This document shows positions 15,074 through 21,267 of a DNA stretch of 21,267 nucleotides, one piece after another. The first letter of the stretch is position 1. Each line of letters begins with the position of its first letter. The notes below the pieces were generated by a model. The model worked only from the letters and a program-made list of their open reading frames with translations. It ran no database searches and was not told where the DNA came from. Made by a program: the position numbers and the translations under genes. Origin of the DNA: an uncultured Collinsella sp. (GTDB lineage: Bacteria; Actinomycetota; Coriobacteriia; Coriobacteriales; Coriobacteriaceae); contig UQKM01000030.1 of NCBI GenBank assembly GCA_900541685.1, positions 1 through 21,267 of the forward strand, given 5' to 3'.

Positions 15074-17101
15074 CTACGGACGCTCGTCGGGAGCCAGGCG
15101 CTGCATCTTGCTCACGGCCTTAAACTTGGTGAACAGCGGCACGTACTCAAAGCTCACGTTTGAGTTCTCCAGGCCGTACCAGCGCGCAGGCGTGCCGGCG
15201 GCGCGGCGGATGATGTACTTGAGCGTGATGGCCGTACGCTCGCTGGGCTCCACGTCGCTTTCGGGCGCCAGCAGCTTGCGGATCATGACGAACTTAAACG
15301 TACCGATGTTGCCCGGGTCCTTGTAGACCGAGTAGTCATGCGTCTGCGCCGGCAGCTCGCCGCTGGCAGCCAGGTCCTGAACAACCTGGCGCAGGTAAGC
15401 ATTGACGCGCTGGTTGATCTTATAGCCCAGGTACAGATGCACGCGGAATACGTAGTCGGTGCCGAACGTCTCGACCGAGTAGGCAAAGGTATGCGGCTCC
15501 TCCATGGTCTCGACATTCACGAACCACCAGGCGCGAGCGCGCTTGGGGTGCTTATCCAAAATCGAGTAGACGATATCGCGGTCGATATAGTCGGTGTTGG
15601 TGTCCTTGGTCAGGTACACGATGTTGTCGCTCATGAGCTCGTAGCGATCGTCGTCGCGCAGGCGTTTGAGCTGCGGCAGATAGCTGCGCAGCGGCAGCAG
15701 CGTAAACTGACGTTGCTCGACCGCCGTGCCGTTGTACCAGCACACCATAATGCCCATGATGAGTGCAGCCATGAGGATGGTGAAGTAGCCGCCGTGGAAG
15801 AACTTGGTGAGCGAGCTCACAAAGAAGAAGCCCTCGAGCAAAAGGAAGAAGGCGGCAAAGATCCACGGCGCGACCTTGAGATTGAGCTCCACGTGCAGAT
15901 AGAAGAAGAGCAGCATTGTCGTGCACATCATGGTCAGGGTAATGGCCAGGCCGTACGCGGCCTCCATGTGCGCCGAGTTCTGGAACAGCAGCACCACGAC
16001 GACGCAGCCCACGAGCATGACGTTGTTGACCATGGGGATGTAGAGCTGGCCCTTGGTCTCGGCAGGATAGAAGACCTGCATATGCGGCATGAGGTCCAGG
16101 CGGCTGGCCTCGGACACCAGCGAGAATGCGCCGGTGATGAGCGCCTGCGAGGCGATGATGGCCGCGACGGTGGAAAGGCCGACGGCAAAGGGGCGCAGAC
16201 CCGGGGCGAGCATCTGGTAGAAGGGGTTGAGGTCGGCGATACCCATGAGCTCCGGGTTGCCGGCGTTGTTGATAAGCCACGCGCCCTGGCCCATGTAGGA
16301 CAGCAGCAGGCAGCACTTAACGAACGGCCAGGTGGCATAGATGTTGCCGCGGCCCACATGGCCCATGTCGGAATAGAGCGCCTCGGCACCGGTGGTAGCG
16401 AGGAAGCAGCTGCCCAAAATCATGATGCCCGCATGGTTGTTGGGGCTCAGCAGAAAAGCGATGCCACGCAACGGGTTGAGGCACAGCAGCACCGCGGGAT
16501 ACTGGCAGACAAAGAACAGGCCCGTGCCGCCCAGGAACAAAAACCACAGCGTCATGATGGGACCGAAGGCGTGACCGATCTTGGCCGTGCCGATGCGCTG
16601 CACCAAGAAGAGCGCGATGATGATGGCAAGCGTGATGGCGACGACACGACCCTGGTCGTCACCGAGCACGGCATGGACCGCCGGGATGGTGCGCAGGCCC
16701 TCGATGGCCGTGGTGACGGTAACGGCAGGCGTCAGGATGCCGTCGGCGAGGAGCGCCGCGCCGCCCAGCATGGCGGGGATGATGAGCCACTTGCCGCAGC
16801 GCTTGACTAGGCTGTACAGGGCAAAGATGCCGCCCTCGCCGTGGTTGTCGGCGCGCAGCGAGATCAGCACGTACTTGACGGTCGTCAGCAGCGTGACCGT
16901 CCACACGACAAGGGAGAGCGCGCCGAGCACGAACTCCTGCGTGACGCTTCCGATGCCGCCGTTGCCGGCAACGAGCGCCTTGGTTACATACATGGGGCTG
17001 GTGCCGATATCGCCATACACCACGCCCAGCGTGACGAGCATCGCCGAGATGCTCACAGGAATCGCAGCGTGCGAGGCTGCCTCCTTGGCCTTTTGTTCCA
17101 T
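15074..17101 (-). CDS. kup: Kup-type potassium uptake transporter
   Basis: A 675-residue proton-coupled K+ transporter of the KUP/HAK/KT family. The N-terminal signature LGVVYGDIGTSPMYV (about 25-39) is textbook, followed by ADNHGEGGIFALYSL and LLADGILTPAVTV. About twelve membrane helices run to roughly residue 445, and a cytoplasmic C-terminal domain of some 230 residues follows. Length is normal. The ATG at 17101 is chosen because GGGAGGA lies 9 nt upstream; a TTG at 17119 would place that site inside the gene. A TATAAT lies 36-41 bp upstream. It is the first gene of a leftward group with the KdpD/KdpE-like pair, a natural sensor-effector grouping for potassium. Confidence 0.96.
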   Translation of the reverse strand: MEQKAKEAASHAAIPVSISAMLVTLGVVYGDIGTSPMYVTKALVAGNGGIGSVTQEFVLGALSLVVWTVTLLTTVKYVLISLRADNHGEGGIFALYSLVKRCGKWLIIPAMLGGAALLADGILTPAVTVTTAIEGLRTIPAVHAVLGDDQGRVVAITLAIIIALFLVQRIGTAKIGHAFGPIMTLWFLFLGGTGLFFVCQYPAVLLCLNPLRGIAFLLSPNNHAGIMILGSCFLATTGAEALYSDMGHVGRGNIYATWPFVKCCLLLSYMGQGAWLINNAGNPELMGIADLNPFYQMLAPGLRPFAVGLSTVAAIIASQALITGAFSLVSEASRLDLMPHMQVFYPAETKGQLYIPMVNNVMLVGCVVVVLLFQNSAHMEAAYGLAITLTMMCTTMLLFFYLHVELNLKVAPWIFAAFFLLLEGFFFVSSLTKFFHGGYFTILMAALIMGIMVCWYNGTAVEQRQFTLLPLRSYLPQLKRLRDDDRYELMSDNIVYLTKDTNTDYIDRDIVYSILDKHPKRARAWWFVNVETMEEPHTFAYSVETFGTDYVFRVHLYLGYKINQRVNAYLRQVVQDLAASGELPAQTHDYSVYKDPGNIGTFKFVMIRKLLAPESDVEPSERTAITLKYIIRRAAGTPARWYGLENSNVSFEYVPLFTKFKAVSKMQRLAPDERP

Positions 17102-17136
17102 AAGCCGGTTTCCTCCCAACTTTAACGTTCGAAAGG

Positions 17137-17142
17137 ATTATA
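17137..17142 (-). promoter_or_regulatory. Candidate -10 box of the kup promoter
   Basis: On the minus strand a perfect TATAAT precedes the kup start codon by 35 bp. The -35 region (near 17160-17165) is poor. The surrounding 17143-17222 is notably AT-rich compared with the genes. Confidence 0.5.
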
Positions 17143-17222
17143 GGTAATCGGCCATGTTTTAATGCACTGTTTTCCCAGCTAGATAAACATTTATACAGTC
17201 TTTAGGCTACCGCGGCGATATG

Positions 17223-17257
17223 GAATGTGACAAAGGGACGCCCCCTTTGTCACATTC
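17223..17257. terminator. Perfect 15-bp palindrome after the nitroreductase gene
   Basis: GAATGTGACAAAGGG (17223-17237) and its exact complement (17243-17257) around a 5-nt loop begin 1 bp after the nitroreductase stop. No T tract follows on the minus strand. The CAAAGGG...CCCTTTG core resembles that of the 14966 palindrome, so it may be a REP-like repeat acting as terminator. Confidence 0.65.
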
Positions 17258-17258
17258 G

Positions 17259-18131
17259 TCATTTTCCGAGCCAGTTTTTGAACCACCACTCCATGGAGCG
17301 GCTCATCTCGGCTATAAAGGGGCTCGTGTGTTTGCGGGTGTAGATGTCGACGACGCGCTCCCCCACCTCGCGGGCGTGCGGGCGAAACATCGCATCCATC
17401 TCGGCCACCTGCGCGTCCATAGTCGCAGCATCGGCGCGGCAGTAGCGCTCCTCGTGCACCAGGTTCACCACGGGGTGCGCAATGGCCGGACGCTCCTTGC
17501 GAGGCGTGCCGATAATAAGCATCGACAGCGGCATGGTATAGGGCGGCAGATCGAGCAGCTCGGCGACTTCCTCGGCATTCTCGACGATATCACCGATGTA
17601 GCAGCTCCCCAGCCCCAGGGCCTCGGCGGCAACCACGGCGTTTTGCGCGGCGATCACGGCATCCTGCGCCGCGATGGCAAAGTCGCCCAAACCCGGCGCG
17701 CGGCGGGGCGCCTTGCCCGTGCGCTCGACAAACTCGGGTTCAAAGCAGCCCACGTGCTCAAACAGATCGATCCACTTGGCATAATCGACCACAAATATAA
17801 GTGCCCAGGGCGCCTTGGCGATCATGGGCTGGTGGTCGCACAGGTCGGCCAGACGGTCCAGCGTGGCCTGCTCGCGAATGCTCACGATGGAATACATCAT
17901 CATGGCGCCCGCCGACGGCGCGCGACTCGCCGCATGCAGAATCGCCGCCCGCTGCTCGTCGGTCACCGCCACGGGACGGTCGTTGTCGTCACGCGCGAAG
18001 GCACGCGTAGACGAACGATGCTCCAAGATGTCCAGCACCGCGTTGCCCGTAGTCTCGACCGGATAGCCGCACGTATCCACGACCGCAGCTCCGTCGCCGC
18101 CCATGTCCGCCTTGCAAACCTGCTCGCTCAT
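17259..18131 (-). CDS. Nitroreductase-family flavoprotein
   Basis: A 290-residue FMN-dependent oxidoreductase of the nitroreductase superfamily. The N-terminal flavin-contact motif is LEHRSSTRAF (about 36-45), followed by ASRAPSAGAMMMYSIVSI. The central AAQDAVIAAQNAVVAAEALGLGSCYIGDI is the conserved helix and second flavin contact, and LIIGTPRKE is the usual strand before the C-terminus. It is longer than many members (170-250), with an extra 30 residues at the front and about 55 at the end (ending EWWFKNWLGK). The ATG at 18131 has GAGGG and AGGG runs upstream. It stands alone between kup and the LTA-synthase-like gene. NAD(P)H-dependent reduction of quinones, flavins or nitro compounds is likely; the natural substrate is unknown. 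Confidence 0.9.
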   Translation of the reverse strand: MSEQVCKADMGGDGAAVVDTCGYPVETTGNAVLDILEHRSSTRAFARDDNDRPVAVTDEQRAAILHAASRAPSAGAMMMYSIVSIREQATLDRLADLCDHQPMIAKAPWALIFVVDYAKWIDLFEHVGCFEPEFVERTGKAPRRAPGLGDFAIAAQDAVIAAQNAVVAAEALGLGSCYIGDIVENAEEVAELLDLPPYTMPLSMLIIGTPRKERPAIAHPVVNLVHEERYCRADAATMDAQVAEMDAMFRPHAREVGERVVDIYTRKHTSPFIAEMSRSMEWWFKNWLGK

Positions 18132-18344
18132 CGCCCTACCCTCGCCATTTCTTTAAGAAGCCTTTACGTTTCCGTGTAATTCCCGTCCATTATCGCGCAG
18201 GTCGCCACTACATTGCGCCACACCGCCACGCGTGCGCGTTATTATGGCTGGTTGTTGTACGCGGCCGTCAAATGCTGCGCATATCTTGGTAACAATCGGG
18301 TAAATCCCCGCTTTCGTAGGTTTTAGTTTGTGAGGAGTCTCAGC

Positions 18345-20645
18345 ATGTTCGCTGCCGCCATCTCGCTCGTCGGTCTTGCGGCGACCGTCTACCTTGTCTT
18401 GCGCGAGGCCAAGGCCATTCGCGCTCAGTCGGGCACCGTTGCCAAAAGCGCTCTTGGGTGGAGCGTCGCCTTTGGCCTGTTCCAGCTCTTTTTGACCATT
18501 TGGGGCGCCATTGGCCTCGTCGCTCAAAACGAGCCGCTCGCCTTTGTGATGCTCATCCTGACCAACGCCATTCTCACCGGCTGCGCTTGGGCCAGCATCG
18601 CCCGCGACCGCATCGCACCGCGCGTCTTTGCGTTCGCTGCCACCGATGCGCCCGCCCCCACTGGCAAGCTCGCCCGCCTGCGCGGCGCCTTTGTGGGCAA
18701 ACCGCTCGTCGCCGCCGTCCTGTGCCTGCTGCTCGCCGGCGTCTTTGCGCTGCTGGGCATGGAGGTCTCGTCCAACCACGACTTTACCTGGGTCTACCCC
18801 CTGTGCATCCTGCTCGAGTGGGCCATCATCACCGTGCTCATGGTCGGCCTGTTCTTCCTATTCCAGCGCCACGGCGCAGCTCCCGCGGTCCTGGCCTTTG
18901 CCCTCTTTGTCCTGGGCATTGCCGAGTTCTTCGTCATCACGTTTAAATCCATGCCCATCCAGCCGGGCGACCTTTCGGCCATCTCCACCGCCGCCGCGGT
19001 CGCCGGCAACGGCTACACCTTCTCGATCTCGCTGTTCTGCGTGCTGTCCATGGGCTTTACCGCCATCGCCATGCTGCTGTGCGAGTACGCCGGCCTGATC
19101 GCGCCGCACCGTCAGAAGGGCGCCGCCAACGCCAAGCGCATGCTGCTCACCAACCTGCTCGTGGCGGTGCTGTGCCTGGGCGGCGTGACCGCGCATGTCA
19201 CGCTCATCGACTACTACAACACCCTCGGCATCACCGTCTACACCTGGCGCCCGCTCGAGAGCTACTGGCGCGAGGGCTACCTGCCCGCCTTTATTAGTGC
19301 GGCACAGTCCATCAAGCCGCCCAAACCCGCCGACTACTCCGTCGACGATGCCAAGGCCACGCTCAAAAAGTACGCCAAGGCCTACGACAAGTCCGACGCG
19401 GCCAAGAGCGACGAGCGCGCCGCCGCCCAGGAGCAGTTCGACAGCGAGAAGCCCACGGTCATCGCCATCATGAACGAGACCTTCTCGGATCTGTCAATCT
19501 ACCAGAACATGCGCGCCGGCTACGAGGGCCCGCAGTACTTTAAGAGCCTGTCCAACTGCCTCAGCCGCGGCAAGCTCTATGTGAGCGCCTACGGCGGCGG
19601 TACCGCCAATACCGAGTTTGAGTTTATGACCGGCAACTCCATGGCCAACCTGGGCTCGGGCGTGTACCCCTACACCATCTACAACATGGAAACGACTGGG
19701 AACCTAGCAGAGCAGTTCAAGTCGCTCGGATATTCCACCACGGCCATGCACCCCAACCACGCGACCAACTGGAACCGCGAGAACGTCTACAAGGACTTTG
19801 GCTTTGACCAGTTCCTGTCCATCAACGACTTCCAGGGCGCCGATACCCTGCGCGGCATGGTGACCGACCAAGCTACCTACGACAAGATTCTTGAGCTGCT
19901 CGACCAGAACGCCGATCCGCAGTTCATCTTCGACGTGACCATGCAGAACCACTCGGGCTACGACACGGGCCTGCTGCCGGTCGACAAGCAGATGCACCTG
20001 AACATCGACACGACCGACCTGGACGCCAAGACCGTCGAGGACGGCACGCTCTCCGATGTCGACGAGTATGTCTCGTGCATCGAGCAGTCCGATCAGGCGC
20101 TGCGCTACTTCCTCAACGCCTTGAGCAAGCTCGACCGCAAGGTGGTCGTGGTGTTCTGGGGCGACCATCAGCCGTTCTTCCCGTCCAAGTTCAATGACAA
20201 GTGGTTTACCGGCGAGGACGACGCTACGCATCAGGAGCGCCTGTGGCAGACCGACTACATCATTTGGGCTAACTACGACGTTGCCGGTTGTGACCAGACG
20301 AGCGAGGTCGACGACCTGTCCACCAACTACCTGTCCACCCAGCTCATGCAGCTGATCGGCGCACCGCTGACCGACTACCAGAAGGCGCACATGACACTGC
20401 GCGAGTCGCTGCCCGCCATCAACTCGGTCGGCTACGAGGACGCCAGCCTGCGCTGGGCGCTCTCCTCCAACGTCACCGGTGACGACGCCGCTGCCGCGGC
20501 CGCCACCAAGGCACGCGAGGATTACGCCAAGATGCAGTACTACGAGATGTTCCGCGACGGCAAGAACGTGTATACCGAGCACTTCCAGACCGAGGCCAAC
20601 GAGACCGACCCCAACCTGGCACCGGGTACGACCAAGATCAAATAG
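18345..20645 (+). CDS. LTA-synthase-family membrane phosphotransferase
   Basis: A 766-residue membrane enzyme with an extracellular sulfatase-like domain. The first 330 residues hold about eight membrane helices with the family motif MPIQPGDLSAIS after one of them. The extracellular catalytic domain starts near 370 with VIAIMNETFSDL (metal-ligand Glu378), then YGGGTANTEFEFMTGNSM (nucleophile Thr420), FDVTMQNHSGY, and VVFWGDHQPFF with the late Asp-His metal pair. All key residues are present. The ATG at 18345 is set by GAGGAG 7 nt upstream; a GTG at 18330 would contain that site. Relatives transfer glycerol phosphate from phosphatidylglycerol to build lipoteichoic acid or decorate other glycans. 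Which polymer is made here is unknown. It is longer than Firmicutes LtaS, with an alanine/lysine-rich linker at 330-365. Confidence 0.9.
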   Translation: MFAAAISLVGLAATVYLVLREAKAIRAQSGTVAKSALGWSVAFGLFQLFLTIWGAIGLVAQNEPLAFVMLILTNAILTGCAWASIARDRIAPRVFAFAATDAPAPTGKLARLRGAFVGKPLVAAVLCLLLAGVFALLGMEVSSNHDFTWVYPLCILLEWAIITVLMVGLFFLFQRHGAAPAVLAFALFVLGIAEFFVITFKSMPIQPGDLSAISTAAAVAGNGYTFSISLFCVLSMGFTAIAMLLCEYAGLIAPHRQKGAANAKRMLLTNLLVAVLCLGGVTAHVTLIDYYNTLGITVYTWRPLESYWREGYLPAFISAAQSIKPPKPADYSVDDAKATLKKYAKAYDKSDAAKSDERAAAQEQFDSEKPTVIAIMNETFSDLSIYQNMRAGYEGPQYFKSLSNCLSRGKLYVSAYGGGTANTEFEFMTGNSMANLGSGVYPYTIYNMETTGNLAEQFKSLGYSTTAMHPNHATNWNRENVYKDFGFDQFLSINDFQGADTLRGMVTDQATYDKILELLDQNADPQFIFDVTMQNHSGYDTGLLPVDKQMHLNIDTTDLDAKTVEDGTLSDVDEYVSCIEQSDQALRYFLNALSKLDRKVVVVFWGDHQPFFPSKFNDKWFTGEDDATHQERLWQTDYIIWANYDVAGCDQTSEVDDLSTNYLSTQLMQLIGAPLTDYQKAHMTLRESLPAINSVGYEDASLRWALSSNVTGDDAAAAAATKAREDYAKMQYYEMFRDGKNVYTEHFQTEANETDPNLAPGTTKIK

Positions 20646-20665
20646 CGACACGTCTTAACTGGTTC

Positions 20666-20794
20666 GTCTGCCCGGCGGCGCGAAACGTAAGGTTCCCTGC
20701 TCGGACAGTCCCGCTCGCACGGAGAGCACATTAAGTGCTCTCCGGCTCGTGCGGAACTCGCGATGAACCTTACATTCCGCGTCGCCGGGCAGAC
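20666..20794. repeat. 129-bp imperfect palindrome downstream of the LTA-synthase-like gene
   Basis: The ends are perfect 12-bp arms, GTCTGCCCGGCG (20666-20677) and its complement (20783-20794). Further in, GTAAGGTT (20687-20694) pairs with AACCTTAC (20766-20773) and flanking bases also match (14 of 17). The centre is a 9-bp hairpin, GGAGAGCAC-ATTAA-GTGCTCTCC (20721-20743), with CGCAC/GTGCG outside it. It starts 21 bp after the stop codon and may terminate the gene. The size and layering look like a small non-autonomous mobile or REP-type unit. Confidence 0.7.
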
Positions 20795-20848
20795 GCCTCG
20801 GTGTTGAAGCGCGGCTTGTCATGAAAGCATCCGCAACATATATAAGTT

Positions 20849-20876
20849 GAAGGCCACATTAAGTGGCCTTCTTTGT
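20849..20876 (+). terminator. Intrinsic terminator with ATTAA loop
   Basis: A 9-bp stem, GAAGGCCAC and its complement, around the loop ATTAA, followed by TTTGT on the plus strand. It is the better T-tract terminator for the LTA-synthase-like gene. The 11-nt core CACATTAAGTG is the same as in the centre of the preceding palindrome. Confidence 0.7.
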
Positions 20877-20879
20877 ATT

Positions 20880-21148
20880 CGGAAAGTGTATCCCGGAATC
20901 TGCCTTCGGAATGGGACGCAGTTTCCACTTGAGGGCCTGTCGGGAAAGCGCATCCCACTTCAAAAGTAAATTCCGGGTCGCACTTTCCGCTAAGGCTCTC
21001 AAGCGGAAAGTGCATCCCATTCCAAGCCTTAATTCCGGGACGTAGTTTCCGGACAAGACATCAACCGGAAAGTGGGGACCACTCTGAGCGCCGATTCTGG
21101 GACACACTTTTCGAAACCCCGCCCATCCGGAAAGCCCGTCCCACTCCG
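20880..21148. repeat. Array of nine alternating inverted motifs, period about 62 bp
   Basis: Motif consensus is CGGAAAGTGCRTCCC plus about 5 bases. Plus-orientation copies start near 20880, 20941, 21004, 21065 and 21127. Minus-orientation copies end with their TTTCC blocks near 20926, 20988, 21050 and 21111. Like copies repeat every 61-62 bp, and each plus copy can pair with the next minus copy as a hairpin. Two end types exist, CCCAYTCC and CCCGGAAT. The bases between motifs vary. No plausible gene crosses it, and the 62-bp period is not a multiple of three. Confidence 0.75.
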
Positions 21149-21227
21149 TATACATCCAGGCATGAAATCATCAGCTTATTAGGCCTTCTATCAATAAAGA
21201 GACACCCTCCCGGGCGGCGGGCACGAA

Positions 21228-21267
21228 GTTCATCGCGAGTTCCGCACGCAAAGAAGGCCACTTAACG
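21228..21267 (-). repeat. Partial inverted copy of the palindrome and terminator, cut by the window end
   Basis: Bases 21228-21248 are the exact reverse complement of 20748-20768 (21 of 21; CGTGCGGAACTCG and onward). Bases 21249-21265 are the exact reverse complement of 20859-20875 (17 of 17, the terminator right arm plus CTTTG). A minus-strand gene beyond the window probably ends here. The stretch 21149-21227 shows no gene. Confidence 0.65.

Noticed and set aside
13987..15123. 378-residue plus-strand ORF opposite the sensor kinase
   Set aside because: Antisense shadow with no motif, running across the palindrome between kup and the kinase.
15338..16810. 490-residue plus-strand ORF opposite kup
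   Set aside because: Shadow of kup in high-GC DNA; rich in His, Gln, Glu and Arg with no recognisable fold.
20880..21148. CRISPR array, suggested by the 62-bp period
   Set aside because: The repeats alternate strand, are degenerate between copies and pair with each other; there is no constant direct repeat with unique spacers and no cas gene.
20770..21261. Several ORFs of 60-98 residues on both strands over the repeat array
   Set aside because: They arise from the lack of stops in the repeats. The 62-bp period shifts frame, no ribosome-binding site fits, and no domain is seen.
1..21267. Prophage, integrase, transposase or tRNA attachment site at the block edges
   Set aside because: No such gene, tRNA or flanking direct repeat could be found by reading both boundaries, so the mechanism of any acquisition is open.

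Overview
The window looks like a high-GC chromosome segment from a gut Coriobacteriia member, most likely Collinsella or a close relative. This is inferred from gene content (a mannose-family PTS cluster, an RlmKL-type rRNA methyltransferase, Kup, an LTA-synthase-family enzyme) and from the many long intergenic palindromes. No rRNA, tRNA, CRISPR array, transposase or integrase gene is visible.

Region 1 (about 1-300) holds only the C-terminal part of a Cof-type HAD phosphatase on the minus strand; homology stops abruptly near base 300. Region 2 (about 419-9487) is a compact carbohydrate-use locus. On the minus strand, from right to left, lie an MFS transporter, a class II ketose-bisphosphate aldolase, PTS EIIA, EIIB, EIIC and EIID, an aldo/keto reductase and an HSL-type esterase, closed by a strong hairpin at 419-453. 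Divergent from it on the plus strand are an RpiR-family phosphosugar-sensing regulator and a second Cof-type HAD phosphatase. The 300-bp gap between the divergent operons carries a concentric pair of TGAAAC/GTTTCA palindromes and a separate 13-bp-arm palindrome, the likely operators. The genes suggest import with phosphorylation of an unknown sugar or sugar derivative, aldol cleavage, and reduction, de-esterification or dephosphorylation of side products. The true substrate cannot be read from the sequence.

Region 3 (9488-9940) is a small-gene and control region: a 49-residue single-helix membrane protein on the minus strand, an inverted repeat, a very short minus-strand ORF with a good ribosome-binding site, and the promoter for rlmKL. 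Region 4 (9941-17101) has a long rlmKL gene whose RlmL half has lost its catalytic motifs, then a leftward set of kup potassium transporter, a KdpD-like sensor kinase lacking the usual N-terminal KdpD domain, and a KdpE-like response regulator. Region 5 (17259-20645) has a nitroreductase-family protein (minus) and an LTA-synthase-family membrane phosphotransferase (plus).

Region 6 (20646-21267) is gene-free but highly structured: a 129-bp imperfect palindrome, a terminator hairpin, then nine copies of a roughly 20-bp motif in alternating orientation with a period near 62 bp, and finally an inverted copy of parts of the first two structures. Together with REP-like palindromes at 12503, 14966 and 17223, this is the least explained DNA in the window. 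The metabolic locus differs from the right-hand genes in phenylalanine codon choice and sits beside a truncated gene, which fits (but does not prove) acquisition as a block.
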